Of a stretch of 64,000 bases of DNA, positions 37,531-46,755 are shown piece after piece. A model generated the notes under the pieces. It was not told the DNA's origin. It worked only from the letters and a program-made list of their open reading frames with translations, and made no database searches. The stretch lies in assembly GCA_022450155.1 (NCBI GenBank), contig JAKUQR010000008.1, positions 78,283 through 142,282 on the forward strand, read 5' to 3'. How positions within the stretch are numbered: position 1 is the stretch's first letter; each line of letters opens with the position of its first letter. The translations under genes and the position numbers were made by a program. The stretch comes from Gammaproteobacteria bacterium. Lineage in GTDB: Bacteria > Pseudomonadota > Gammaproteobacteria > Arenicellales > UBA868.

Positions 37531-37830
37531 TGGCGCCCCCGGCAAGATTCGAACTTGCGACCTATCGCTTCTTACCACTGCAATTTTCATTGCCAGTCAC
37601 TCACTGTTTGTGGTCTGGACTTTATCTTCACCGCTAGGCTATAGGCCCTTAGGTGCTGCCCGTCAAGTCTCTACACCTTCCCACCCAGTGTGGGCTTGGC
37701 TCGGTATTGCCACCACCCGGAGTGCTGAGGGTTCACCGAGTTTGAGCAGATTCACGCAGGGCGTTTCCGACCCTGGTGCCCAGGTTTGACTCAGGAGGCG
37801 ATTGCTCTATCCTAGCTGAGCTACGGGGGC
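37531..37830 (-). tRNA. tRNA-Arg(CCU) interrupted by a group I intron
   Basis: Reading the minus strand, exon 1 is 37830-37793 (38 nt) and exon 2 is 37570-37531 (40 nt, CCA encoded). Joined they form a complete cloverleaf. The acceptor is GCCCCCG/CGGGGGC, the D-stem GCTC/GAGC, the anticodon arm ATCGC-CTCCTAA-GCGAT with anticodon CCU, and the T-arm GCAAG-TTCGAAT-CTTGC; every stem pairs perfectly. The 5' end is placed at 37830, since starting two bases earlier breaks acceptor pairing. The interruption falls after U36, between anticodon and A37, the location known for self-splicing introns in bacterial tRNA-Arg(CCU) genes. The tRNA reads AGG codons. Splicing is needed before it can function. Confidence 0.93.
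37571..37792 (-). ncRNA. Group I self-splicing intron (222 nt, no ORF)
   Basis: Sits in the tRNA-Arg(CCU) anticodon loop. It resembles the small Azoarcus/cyanobacterial tRNA introns (IC3 group). The 5' splice site follows U36, which would form the U-G wobble of P1 with an internal guide GGG. P2 is CAGGG/CCCTG with a GGAAAC-type loop. The core shows CTCGGT pairing ACCGAG, the block ACCGAGCCAAGC, and GGTGTAGAGACT then GACGGGC, ACCTAAGG and AGTCC, i.e. the R and S elements forming P7. The 3' end is G before exon 2. A terminal stem ACCAC/GTGGT is P9-like. There is no room for a homing endonuclease, so it must move by reverse splicing, or be inherited vertically. Confidence 0.92.
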
Positions 37831-37916
37831 GCATGGTCACCAAATTATACCAAGTCTCTGGAACCTGATCATGCGAATGAGCCAAGGCAAGAAAGGTTTG
37901 AAGATGGAACGAATAA

Positions 37917-37950
37917 TAGGGGTGTCCCGATCGATACCGGGACACCCCTA
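37917..37950 (-). terminator. Perfect 13-bp hairpin, likely terminator
   Basis: TAGGGGTGTCCCG (37917-37929) and its exact complement at 37938-37950 enclose an 8-nt loop ATCGATAC. On the minus strand the stem is followed by TTATTCGTT, which suits a terminator for the permease remnant just upstream. The symmetrical stem may act in both directions. It lies about 90 bp upstream of the tRNA. Confidence 0.6.
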
Positions 37951-37974
37951 GTTCAAAGAAACGTCACCGCGGGT

Positions 37975-38140
37975 TCAAGATTCCTGTTCGTCGGGAAGAA
38001 CTAGATTAAGAACTGCCGCAATCACGGCGGCCGGTAATAGGCCGGACGTCATCAATATTGGCAAAGTGGTCCCTCCGATGTGTTGCAGAGACTCGGGCAC
38101 CATTTTTAACCCCATTCCGCTCTCAACAGAGCAGAAGTGA
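37975..38140 (-). pseudogene. C-terminal remnant of an NCS2 purine/uracil permease
   Basis: A frame of about 55 codons reads SVESGMGLKMVPESLQHIGG, then LPILMTSGLLPAAVIAAVLN and LVLPDEQES. This is the last helix and tail of nucleobase-cation symporter-2 proteins (xanthine, uracil or urate permeases). The normal protein has about 450 residues, and the preceding helices are absent: within 30 bases upstream the oxygenase remnant begins. Non-functional on its own. A strong hairpin follows it, presumably the original terminator of the permease gene. Confidence 0.6.
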
Positions 38141-38165
38141 GAAGCACGCAACGTTTTGACGCCAC

Positions 38166-38807
38166 TCACTGGGGCGGTAGATGAGATTCGGATTGACGCA
38201 ATACAACATTGAAGGATATAGAGATGCGAACATCCTCTGCCAGATTCGGGTGTACCATGTGGTGGAGAAAAGCCGGCCAGATAATGAGCTGACCCGGCTC
38301 CGGCTGCACACGAAATTCCGGGTCGACCTGTCCATCGCCCTGTATGGCATTCATATTCGCCTGTGGTCTGGGATCATAGAACGATATTTCACTTGGATTT
38401 CTGTCCTGGCGGCCGGGTAGAGTGACCTTTGCGTTGGGGACTTTGATGGAATAAGTCCCGGGGAGCCATGCATGCGGGTGGTTATGCAGATTATGGTAGT
38501 CGCCAAAGCGATTAATACTTGGCCAGCCCTGCAGCTGCCAGTCGAGCTGATAATCAATGGACAGATGGCCGATGTAACCCCTGACTGCTTTATTGATGCA
38601 CTCTCGTAACCAGCTCACAGCGGGATGGGTCGATGCCAGCAGATTCTCTGTCAGGTAGTCTGTGGTGATATTGGGACGTTCCGATTCCAGCCGCATAATC
38701 TCTAATTCAAGTGCGTTGTTTGCGGGTTCTGCAGCCGGCAGCTAATCGCGCATGATCAGCGTAGGCCAGAGTTCGAGAAATTCAGGTTTGGATAGCGTTG
38801 TAGACAC
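38166..38807 (-). pseudogene. 2OG-Fe(II) oxygenase-like gene with an internal stop
   Basis: The 3' part (38166-38696) encodes 176 residues of a putative 2OG-Fe(II) oxygenase. NLHNHPHAWLPGTYSIKVP carries the iron-binding His region, SFYDPRP follows, and PGQLIIWPAFLHHMVHP and DVRISISFNV carry the distal His and the 2-oxoglutarate Arg. Upstream the same frame continues SKPEFLELWPTLIMRD, a TAG at 38742-38744, then LPAAEPANNALELEI before the first ATG. The upstream piece matches the family's N-terminal strand (usually LxPTLIxxxxLP), so the gene has acquired one amber stop. It might still be translated from 38696 without its first strand. I call it a probable recent pseudogene; as an intact shorter protein it would begin at 38696. 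Confidence 0.65.
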
Positions 38808-38922
38808 GGCGCAACGTTAACCCGGCAGGGCACCAAATGTCAGCCAGTGTTTCACTGTTATCGAAGCACCCACTAATTAGGTACACTCCAGTTCAGAATT
38901 AAAACAGAAATTTTGATCAGCC

Positions 38923-38945
38923 CCTGCTATCGCAGGTCCTTTTTG
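38923..38945 (+). promoter_or_regulatory. Leader hairpin before the flavoprotein gene
   Basis: CCTGC/GCAGG with a TATC loop, followed by TCCTTTTT, lies 17 bp before the ATG at 38962. It looks like a weak intrinsic terminator or attenuator in the leader. The stem is only 5 bp, so the function is uncertain. Confidence 0.35.
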
Positions 38946-38961
38946 GCGAGAGGTAAATACG

Positions 38962-41421
38962 ATGACAGATAATCTGCCTGAGCAGGCGCAGGTCGTAATT
39001 GTCGGTGGTGGCGCAGTTGGTTGCTCCGTCGCCTATCACCTGACCAAGATCGGCATCACTGATGTACTTCTGCTGGAGCGGAAACAACTGACTTGCGGGA
39101 CCACGTGGCATGCTGCAGGTTTGGTCGGTCAACTTCGGGCAACCGCAAACATGACCAAACTCGCCCAGTACAGTGCAGAACTTTTCCTCGAGCTGGAGGA
39201 AGAAACGGGCCAGGCCACAGGAATTAAACAGAATGGATCAATTTCTGTCGCCACCGATAGCGAACGGTTAGAAGAGCTTCAGCGGGGCGCATCGATGGCG
39301 CGGGTATTCGGGCTTGAGGTCGAAGAAGTTTCAGCCGGGTGGATCTCGGAGAAGTATCCAGTCATGTACACCGCTGACATCGTCGGGGGTGTTTTCCTGC
39401 CCTGTGATGGACAGATCAACCCCATCGACGTGACTCAGGCTATGGCCAAGGGGGCACGCAATGGCGGTGCAACGATTCTAGAAAACACGCTTGTTACCGG
39501 AGCGACGATCAACAATGGTCGAATCAGCGCCGTACGGACGGCCTCTGGAGAGATCGCCTGTGAGTACCTGGTGATTGCCGGCGGAATGTGGTCACGCGAT
39601 TTCGGTCGGCAGATCGGGGTCAATATCCCACTCCATGCAGCCGAGCACTTTTATATTGTGACCGAGCCGATCGATCAACTACCCAGTGAACTGCCGGTAC
39701 TGCGCGAGCCATCGGCCTGTTTTTATGCCAAGGAAGACGCCGGCAAGTTGCTTGTGGGCGCTTTCGAACCGGTAGCCAAGCCCTGGGGCAGTGCTGGAAT
39801 TCCCCCTGATTTCAGTTTTGATCAACTGCCTGAAGACTTTGATCACTTCGAACCGATGCTTGAAAAAGCGATGCACCGCATTCCGGTACTTAAGACAGCC
39901 GGGATTCAGACGATTTTCAACGGCCCGGAGAGCTTTACACCGGACAATCGTTACTATCTGGGCGAGGCGCCTGAAGTTCGGGGTGTGTTTGTGGCTACGG
40001 GATTTAACTCGACCGGAATTCAGTCATCCGGCGGCGCCGGCAAGGTCCTGGCCGAATGGATCAGGGACGGACATCCTTCAGTTGACCTGTGGGACGTGGA
40101 TATCCGCAGGACTCTGTCATTTCAGTCCAACATGCGTTACCTGCACGACCGGACAACTGAATCCCTTGGCCTGTTATACGCGATGCACTGGCCATTTCGA
40201 CAGCCTGAGACCGCACGTGGTATCCGGCGCTCACCGTTGCATGAGCACTTGGTCAAGGCGAATGCCTGTTTCGGGGAAGCCGGTGGCTGGGAGCGACCCA
40301 ACTGGTTTGCGCCAGAAGGATTCAAACCTGAGTACGATCATACATATGGCAAACCCGATTGGCTAAATTACTCCGGTAATGAACATCAGGTTGTTCGAGA
40401 AAATGTCGGACTGTTGGACATCTCTACGTTCTCCAAGTTTCTCCTTAAGGGGCGAGATGCCGAAAAAATTATCAATTACATCTCTACAAACAACATGGCT
40501 GTTGCGCCTGGGCGAATTGTCTATACCCAATGGCTAAATGAACAAGGCGGAATATCAGCTGACCTCACCGTGACCCGATTGGCCGAAGATGCCTACCTCG
40601 TAATGACGGCATTCTCCAGCCATACCCGGGACTATAACTGGCTGCAGCGACATATCCCGTCAGATGCACATGCTGTGCTGACCGATGTAACATCGGCCTA
40701 CGCAGGAATTAACGTCCAGGGGCCGAATTCACGGGCGCTGCTGAAACAGGTGAGTCCGGATGATTTTTCAAATAGCGTATTTCCGTTTGGAAGTTCGAAA
40801 GAAATCCAACTGGGTTACGCGACCATTCGGGCGTCGCGCATCTCTTATGTTGGTGAGCTGGGCTGGGAGCTGCTGATTCCGAGTGATATGGCTGCACATG
40901 TCTATGAAACGTTGGTTGAGGCTGGCCGGGATCTGGAACTTGCCAACGTCGGCATGCATGCGATGAATTCTCTTCGCATCGAAAAGGCCTACCGCCACTG
41001 GGGTCATGATATCGCTGATGAGGATACGCCCATAGAGGCCGGACTGGAATTTGCTGTCCGCTTTGACAAACCAGGCGGATTTATAGGCCGCGAAGCTTTA
41101 CTTAAACAAAAAAAGAGCGGTTGTGTTGCAAAACGTATGGTGCAGTTCTTGATGGAAGATCCCGAGGTGATGCTGTACCACAACGAGCCCATCATCCGTG
41201 ACGGCACAATCTCCGGCTACATTACCAGTGGTATGTACGGACATACGCTTGGAGGGAGTGTGGGTATGGGTTACGTCAACAATCCAATAGACCAAGGTGG
41301 TGTTGACTCGGAATTTGTGAACAGCGGCAGCTATGAGGTTGAAGTGGCATGTAAGCGTTACCCCGCTCAAGCGTCACTGGAGCCGCTATACGACCCCGGC
41401 AACGAGCGCATCAAGTCGTAG
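38962..41421 (+). CDS. Dimethylglycine/sarcosine dehydrogenase-like FAD enzyme with GcvT domain
   Basis: Two-domain oxidative demethylase, 819 residues. Residues 1-400 form a DAO-type FAD domain: GxGxxG in [17 protein letters not shown], then [15 protein letters not shown], whose His is the covalent FAD-attachment residue in dimethylglycine dehydrogenase. After a linker ([20 protein letters not shown]...) residues 440-815 are a GcvT aminomethyltransferase domain that transfers the released one-carbon unit to THF ([19 protein letters not shown], then [14 protein letters not shown] and [20 protein letters not shown]). The architecture equals DMGDH and related sarcosine or betaine-derivative dehydrogenases. 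It precedes an M81 peptidase and a Dpp transporter, so an N-methylated compound is a likely substrate. Confidence 0.88.
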   Translation: MTDNLPEQAQVVIVGGGAVGCSVAYHLTKIGITDVLLLERKQLTCGTTWHAAGLVGQLRATANMTKLAQYSAELFLELEEETGQATGIKQNGSISVATDSERLEELQRGASMARVFGLEVEEVSAGWISEKYPVMYTADIVGGVFLPCDGQINPIDVTQAMAKGARNGGATILENTLVTGATINNGRISAVRTASGEIACEYLVIAGGMWSRDFGRQIGVNIPLHAAEHFYIVTEPIDQLPSELPVLREPSACFYAKEDAGKLLVGAFEPVAKPWGSAGIPPDFSFDQLPEDFDHFEPMLEKAMHRIPVLKTAGIQTIFNGPESFTPDNRYYLGEAPEVRGVFVATGFNSTGIQSSGGAGKVLAEWIRDGHPSVDLWDVDIRRTLSFQSNMRYLHDRTTESLGLLYAMHWPFRQPETARGIRRSPLHEHLVKANACFGEAGGWERPNWFAPEGFKPEYDHTYGKPDWLNYSGNEHQVVRENVGLLDISTFSKFLLKGRDAEKIINYISTNNMAVAPGRIVYTQWLNEQGGISADLTVTRLAEDAYLVMTAFSSHTRDYNWLQRHIPSDAHAVLTDVTSAYAGINVQGPNSRALLKQVSPDDFSNSVFPFGSSKEIQLGYATIRASRISYVGELGWELLIPSDMAAHVYETLVEAGRDLELANVGMHAMNSLRIEKAYRHWGHDIADEDTPIEAGLEFAVRFDKPGGFIGREALLKQKKSGCVAKRMVQFLMEDPEVMLYHNEPIIRDGTISGYITSGMYGHTLGGSVGMGYVNNPIDQGGVDSEFVNSGSYEVEVACKRYPAQASLEPLYDPGNERIKS

Positions 41422-41489
41422 CGCTACCGACTTCCAAGATCTGTTTTGTCATGTAAGGGTTTGACTCGTATGAGGCTGAGGAAGTATCT

Positions 41490-43022
41490 ATGAAGAAGGT
41501 TGCCATCTGTGGTTTTAACCTTGAGTCAAACCGGTTTGCACCCTCGTGTAAGCGCAAAGACTTTGAAGAGCATATGTACTTCCGCGGCGAGGAAATCAGT
41601 CGTCAGGCGCGGATCGACCGACCCAGTATTCACCTTGGGGTGTGCGGTTTTTACAAGGTTATGGACGACGCCTTCGGTGGTTCCAGTGGCTGGGAGGCCT
41701 GTCCAGCAGTGCTGATCGGTTCTACACCGGCCGGTCCAGTGGAAAAGAGTTTCTTTGACGAATTTTTGAGTGAGTTGCACCGCGACCTTAAAGCGATCGG
41801 TCCTGTGGATGGGGTCTATATCTGCCAGCATGGAGGCGCTATCGCCACTCATTCTCATGATCCCGATGGAGAGGTATTCAGCACGGTCCGTGATATCGTT
41901 GGTCCGTCGGTGCCCGTTATTGCAACACTCGACCTGCATGCCAATGTCTCTGAGGAGATGATGCAGGCGACGGATATCCTGATCGGCTACAGAACCAACC
42001 CGCACGTTGATCTCTACCAGCGTGGTGAAGAGGCGGCGCGCTCAATGCTCGAGATGTTCGACGGAGTCCAACCGACAAGTTACCGGATTCGCCTGCCACT
42101 GGTCGCTCCATCGGTAACGCAACTCACAGCACCTGGTTACCCTTACGGTGAACTGATCCAACGCGGCCAGACCCACGTTGACGACATCGTTATGAATGTC
42201 ACCATTCTCGCAGGATTCGCTTTTGCAGACACGCCTAAAAATGGAATGACCATTATCGTAACCACACGAGATGATCTTAAACACGCCAAGGAGTTGGCGA
42301 CTGAACTGGCGGAGGCAGGGTGGTTGGATCGAGCCCGCTACCGACCATCCATGATTTCGCTGGACGAAGCAATCAGGCTAGCTTGTGACACAATTCAGAC
42401 CCCTGCGTTGCCGGCGATTCTGTTTGCCGATCCGGCGGATAATCCGGGCGGTGGTGGGCGAGGCAATACGACTACTATTCTGAGCGCATTCCTGGAGGCC
42501 GGGATAGATGATTGTGTGCTGGCCGTGTTCTATGATTCCATCGCAGTCAATGCCGCGTTTGTCGCGGGTGAGGGTGCATATTTATCATTAACACTGAACT
42601 CGGCCGAGGATAGTCAGTTTTCGGAACCACTCGATGTAACAGCTCGTGTAGAACGTTTGTCCAATGGTCAGTTTGTTGGTGAGTACGGTATGGTTGCCGG
42701 CAAGACCGTGGAAACCGGCTGCACGGCCGTACTGGATGTTGGCGGTGTGCGCATCGTCGCTGTTTCACAGCGTCAGCAATGCTTGTCGACGGATTATCTG
42801 ACTGCTTTCGGCATTGATCCAGCCAGCTGCCGTGTGATTGTGGTCAAGAGTCGGGGCCATTTTCGTGCCGGGTTTGAACATCTGTTTAACCCGGACCAGA
42901 TTTATGAGGTGGATGTTGCCGGTCTGACGTCACCAAACCTAGCTACGTTCGGCTGGCAATATTTGCCGCGCCCAGTCTTCCCTCTGGACGAACATGCAGC
43001 GTGGTCTGTAGATCAAGCTTAA
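41490..43022 (+). CDS. M81 family metallopeptidase (MlrC-like)
   Basis: Zinc hydrolase of the MlrC family, named for the microcystin-degrading enzyme, 510 residues. Blocks in order: VAICGFNLESNRFAPSCKRK, VDGVYICQHGGAIATHSHD near residue 108 (metal-binding Asp/His), IATLDLHANVSEEM, GYRTNPHVDLYQRGEEAA near 172, FADPADNPGGGGRGNTTTI, and the MlrC C-terminal part with VVKSRGHFRAGFEHLF. Most relatives are not near microcystin genes; they accompany peptide or amino-acid derivative transporters and flavin dehydrogenases as here. I infer hydrolysis of a small amide or peptide imported by the following Dpp system. Confidence 0.86.
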   Translation: MKKVAICGFNLESNRFAPSCKRKDFEEHMYFRGEEISRQARIDRPSIHLGVCGFYKVMDDAFGGSSGWEACPAVLIGSTPAGPVEKSFFDEFLSELHRDLKAIGPVDGVYICQHGGAIATHSHDPDGEVFSTVRDIVGPSVPVIATLDLHANVSEEMMQATDILIGYRTNPHVDLYQRGEEAARSMLEMFDGVQPTSYRIRLPLVAPSVTQLTAPGYPYGELIQRGQTHVDDIVMNVTILAGFAFADTPKNGMTIIVTTRDDLKHAKELATELAEAGWLDRARYRPSMISLDEAIRLACDTIQTPALPAILFADPADNPGGGGRGNTTTILSAFLEAGIDDCVLAVFYDSIAVNAAFVAGEGAYLSLTLNSAEDSQFSEPLDVTARVERLSNGQFVGEYGMVAGKTVETGCTAVLDVGGVRIVAVSQRQQCLSTDYLTAFGIDPASCRVIVVKSRGHFRAGFEHLFNPDQIYEVDVAGLTSPNLATFGWQYLPRPVFPLDEHAAWSVDQA

Positions 43023-43145
43023 TCTTTCCGAAAGTCAGCGGTTTAGGGTAAAACTTTGTTTTCAAGATTGTCTCTAAATCGTGATACATTGATAGCGTTG
43101 TTTGATTAACGATAAATCCCCGTTGAGGGTTAAAGGAGGAGAATT

Positions 43146-44762
43146 ATGCGTAAGATCACTCATGTCGGAATTGCAGCACTCACGGCATTCGTTGTTTCAA
43201 CCAGTGCCATGGCGGAAACGGTAACCATCGGTCTCCGTTCAGAACCATCGTCGATGGATCCCTATTTCCACAACTTAGGCCCCAACAACGCGATGCTAGC
43301 GCAGATTTTCGGTAAATTGATTGACTGGGGGCCGGCAATGGACAAGTTAATCCCGCGGCTCGCGACTTCGTGGAAAGCGATCAACGACACGACTTGGGAG
43401 TTTAAGTTGCGCCAGGATGTGAAATTCCACGATGGCAGTGACTTTACTGCCGATGACTTCATCTTCTCGTTTAATCGAGCTGATGGCTACACTGGTGGCA
43501 ACTCGTCATTCCGCACCTACACCAAGGGCAAAACTGTCAAGAAGATCGACGATTACACCATCCACATTGTGACTGACGGGCCGTATCCGTTGATGCCGAA
43601 CGAGATGACGTCGATCCTCGTCATGTCTAGTGAGGCAAAGGGCTCTGGCGGTGACGAGAATTTTGGCCTCAAGGCCAAGGACTTCAACAAGGGAATAGCC
43701 ACGATCGGGACTGGCCCATACAAGTTCGTCGAGTGGAAAAAGGGCGACCGGCTGATACTCGAGAAATATGACGGTTACAAGGGTCCGCTGGGGCGGCCTT
43801 GGGATAAAATGGTATTCAGGTTCATCAAGTCTGAGCCTGCACGTACCGCGGCACTGCTCGCTGGTGACGTCGATATGATTGACAACGTACCGCTCACCGA
43901 TATCGCTACCCTTAAGAGTAATCCCAATGTATCTCTGAGTCAGGGAGTGTCGAATCGTGTGATCTACATTCACATGGACCAGTTCAGGGATCAGTCGCCG
44001 TTCGTCACAGATAAAAATGGCAATCCAATTGATAAAAATCCGCTGAAAGATGCCCGCGTACGCAAGGCGCTTTCCATGATGATCGATCGTGATGAAATGG
44101 TCGACAAGGTGATGGAAGGAGTCGCGTTGAAGGCGGGGCAGTTGCTGCCGGAGGGATTCTTCGCTCGCTCACCGAATTTGAAGCCGGAGCCGTACGATCC
44201 TGAAGGGGCCAAGAAACTCCTTGCCGAGGCGGGCTGGGGCGATGGTTTCGGGCTGACCATTCATGGTCCGAACGACCGTTACATCAATGATGCCAAGATC
44301 TGTGAGGCGGTAGCCCAGATGTTGACGCGGAACGGCATACCGACCAAGGTCGAGACTATGCCTAAGAACATCTACTTCAAACGGGCCTCCAAGGGTGGTC
44401 CAGACAAGACGCCTGAATTCAGCTTTTTCCTGGTCGGATGGGGTTCTGGTACCGGTGAGCCTTCGTCACCGCTGAAATCGCTGCTCACGACTTACGATAA
44501 GTCCAAAGGTCACGGGGCGTCGAACCGTGGTCGTCATTCCAACCTAAAGATGGATGCATTGCTGGTCAAGGCGCTATCTACAGTTGACGATGCCGCTCGG
44601 GCTAAACTTCTGGCCAAGGCGACCGAAATCGGGATCGGAGAAGACCAGGGGATCATTCCACTGCATTACCAGGTCAACACTTGGGCGACCCGCAAGGGTC
44701 TGAAGTACAACGCCCGGGCCGACGAAAGCACTCGTGGTCTCGACCTGGTCAAGTCAAACTGA
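43146..44762 (+). CDS. dppA: Dipeptide-type ABC transporter substrate-binding protein
   Basis: Periplasmic solute-binding protein of the SBP_bac_5 (DppA/OppA) family, 538 residues. Signal peptide MRKITHVGIAALTAFVVSTS ending AMA-ET. Mature features are VTIGLRSEPSSMDPYFHN, FKLRQDVKFHDGSDFTADDF, the family signature ARVRKALSMMIDRDEMVDKV and EPYDPEGAKKLLAEAGW. Ligand could be a peptide, an opine-like compound or a quaternary amine; the family is broad. AAGGAGGAG is the ribosome site. First of five genes of a complete importer. Confidence 0.9.
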   Translation: MRKITHVGIAALTAFVVSTSAMAETVTIGLRSEPSSMDPYFHNLGPNNAMLAQIFGKLIDWGPAMDKLIPRLATSWKAINDTTWEFKLRQDVKFHDGSDFTADDFIFSFNRADGYTGGNSSFRTYTKGKTVKKIDDYTIHIVTDGPYPLMPNEMTSILVMSSEAKGSGGDENFGLKAKDFNKGIATIGTGPYKFVEWKKGDRLILEKYDGYKGPLGRPWDKMVFRFIKSEPARTAALLAGDVDMIDNVPLTDIATLKSNPNVSLSQGVSNRVIYIHMDQFRDQSPFVTDKNGNPIDKNPLKDARVRKALSMMIDRDEMVDKVMEGVALKAGQLLPEGFFARSPNLKPEPYDPEGAKKLLAEAGWGDGFGLTIHGPNDRYINDAKICEAVAQMLTRNGIPTKVETMPKNIYFKRASKGGPDKTPEFSFFLVGWGSGTGEPSSPLKSLLTTYDKSKGHGASNRGRHSNLKMDALLVKALSTVDDAARAKLLAKATEIGIGEDQGIIPLHYQVNTWATRKGLKYNARADESTRGLDLVKSN

Positions 44763-44778
44763 CCAGTTCATAAGATAA

Positions 44779-44802
44779 AGCGGCCCGCTACGGCGGGCCG
44801 CT
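44779..44802 (+). promoter_or_regulatory. Strong hairpin between dppA and dppB
   Basis: AGCGGCCCGC and GCGGGCCGCT form a perfect 10-bp stem with a TACG tetraloop. There is no T tract (ATTTGCC follows). In transporter operons such hairpins usually protect the upstream mRNA and raise the amount of binding protein relative to the membrane subunits. Confidence 0.7.
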
Positions 44803-44836
44803 ATTTGCCTATCGCCTTACGACATCGGAGCGGCCG

Positions 44837-45814
44837 ATGACGGCTTTCATTATTCGACGACTGATGCAGGCGGGGGTCGTTGTCGTCCTGATGTCGTTTA
44901 TCGTCTTTTCAGGTGTTTTCCTTGTTGGTGATCCGGTCGATATCTTAATCAGCGATGAAGCTGACGAGGAAGACCGGGAGCGGGCGATTGCGGCGCTCGG
45001 TCTGGATAAACCGTTTCACATCCAGTATCTGCTGTTTCTCCGCAACGCAGCACAGGGAAACCTCGGCGATTCCTTTATCTTTGAAGAACCGGCGTTGCTG
45101 CTGATTTTGGAGCGCATGCCGGCGACGTTTGAGCTTGCGCTTTTTGCGCTCCTGCTCGCGGTGGTTGTTGGAATTCCACTCGGGATGCTGGCAGGCCTAC
45201 GGCCAAACTCGATTACCTCAAAAGCCATCATGACCGGCTCAATTTTGGGTTTCAGTCTGCCCACCTTCTGGGTAGGGATTATGATGATGATGCTTTTTGC
45301 GGTCATTTTGGGCTGGTTGCCATCGACCGGCAGAGGGCCGACGACGACCTTTCTTGGTATGGAGGTCAGCTTTACATCCTGGAAGGGCATTCGTCACTTG
45401 TTGATGCCCGCAATCAATCTGTCTCTTTTTAAACTGGCTCTGGTCATCCGCCTGACTCGTGCGGGCACCCGTGAAGTGATACATCAGGATTACATCAAGT
45501 TCGCCCGGGCTAAGGGCATCAGTAGTTCACGCATCATCCTGGTTCACTTACTGAAAAATATCCTTATCCCGATAGTGACGGTGCTCGGCCTGGAGTTTGG
45601 AGGACTGGTGGCGTTCTCGATTGTGACTGAAACAGTGTTTGCGTGGCCGGGAATGGGCAAACTGCTGATCGATTCGATCGGCATGCTGGATCGGCCTGTC
45701 ATCGTGGCCTATCTGATGATGATTGTATTCTTGTTTGTTGTGATTAACCTCGTGGTGGATATTCTCTATTCGATTCTAGACCCGCGGGTCCGTTTGCAGG
45801 AAATGAAAGCATGA
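44837..45814 (+). CDS. dppB: Dipeptide-type ABC transporter permease (DppB-like)
   Basis: Integral membrane subunit, 325 residues, six predicted helices. N-terminal block FIIRRLMQAGVVVVLMSFIVF, DPVDILISDEADEEDRERA (periplasmic loop), ERMPATFELALFALLLAVVV, and the EAA coupling motif TRAGTREVIHQDYIKFARAKGIS near residue 215. The overall order is that of DppB/OppB. It overlaps dppC by four bases (ATGA). Confidence 0.92.
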   Translation: MTAFIIRRLMQAGVVVVLMSFIVFSGVFLVGDPVDILISDEADEEDRERAIAALGLDKPFHIQYLLFLRNAAQGNLGDSFIFEEPALLLILERMPATFELALFALLLAVVVGIPLGMLAGLRPNSITSKAIMTGSILGFSLPTFWVGIMMMMLFAVILGWLPSTGRGPTTTFLGMEVSFTSWKGIRHLLMPAINLSLFKLALVIRLTRAGTREVIHQDYIKFARAKGISSSRIILVHLLKNILIPIVTVLGLEFGGLVAFSIVTETVFAWPGMGKLLIDSIGMLDRPVIVAYLMMIVFLFVVINLVVDILYSILDPRVRLQEMKA

Positions 45815-46743
45815 TCAGTGGTGGGATAACCGATACGGCGCTGGTCGACGCCGAGTCTGTTGGCGACGGCATACAGACGCCGTTTCGAAGTTTTCTGTCT
45901 GATTTCTGCGAAAATAAAATCGCAGTGATCAGTTTCGTCGTTGTGGTCGTTGTCATCATGATCGCACTGTTTGCGCCATTCATTTCACCGACCGATCCAT
46001 ACGACCTGGCGATAGTGACTGTTGCGGACAAGGCCCTGTCTCCGGGTATGACTATGTTGTCCGGTCAGGTGGCCTATCTCGGTACCGATGGTTCAGGCCG
46101 GGACCTTCTCAGCAGTATCTTTTATGGGCTGCGCATTAGCCTGACTGTTGGTATTGGCAGCGGTGTTATCGCCCTGGCGATTGGCGTTGTGATCGGTCTG
46201 AGTGCTGCCTACTTCGGCGGTCGCACTGATGCACTGATCATGCGACTGGTCGACATGCAGCTCAGCTTCCCGGCGATCCTGATTGCGTTAGTACTGCTGG
46301 TTACCCTGGGCAAGGGCGTGGACAAGACCCTTATTGCCTTGATCGTGGTCCAGTGGGCCTATTACGCGAGGACCGTGCGCGCCTCAGCGTTGGTTGAGCG
46401 AAACAAGGAGTACATAGAATCCGCCCAGTGTCTGGCCTTGTCTAAGTCCCGGATCCTGTTCCGTCACCTGCTTCCAAACGTGGTTGCTCCAATTATTGTG
46501 GTCGGGACGATGCAGACCGCACACGCGATCGCGCTTGAAGCAACTCTCTCTTTCCTAGGGCTCGGTATGGAACAGACTGAGCCATCGCTTGGCAGTCTGA
46601 TTGCCAATGGGTTCGATTACATCCATTCAGGCCATTACTGGATAACCATGTACCCGGGCGTGGCGCTACTTGTCACTATCGTCTCGATAAACTTGGTCGG
46701 TGACCAACTCCGCGACGTACTCAACCCACGCCTGCAACGATAG
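45811..46743 (+). CDS. dppC: Dipeptide-type ABC transporter permease (DppC-like)
   Basis: Second membrane subunit, 310 residues. After a hydrophilic N-terminus (SGGITDTALVDAESVGDG) come a first helix, ISPTDPYDLAIVTVADKAL, GTDGSGRDLLSSIFYGLRIS near residue 93 (signature of DppC/OppC), the EAA loop VRASALVERNKEYIESAQCL, and the ATLSFLGLGMEQTEPSLGSL block. All are normal. Translationally coupled to dppB. Confidence 0.92.
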   Translation: MISGGITDTALVDAESVGDGIQTPFRSFLSDFCENKIAVISFVVVVVVIMIALFAPFISPTDPYDLAIVTVADKALSPGMTMLSGQVAYLGTDGSGRDLLSSIFYGLRISLTVGIGSGVIALAIGVVIGLSAAYFGGRTDALIMRLVDMQLSFPAILIALVLLVTLGKGVDKTLIALIVVQWAYYARTVRASALVERNKEYIESAQCLALSKSRILFRHLLPNVVAPIIVVGTMQTAHAIALEATLSFLGLGMEQTEPSLGSLIANGFDYIHSGHYWITMYPGVALLVTIVSINLVGDQLRDVLNPRLQR

Positions 46744-46755
46744 GCTGGTAAGCGT

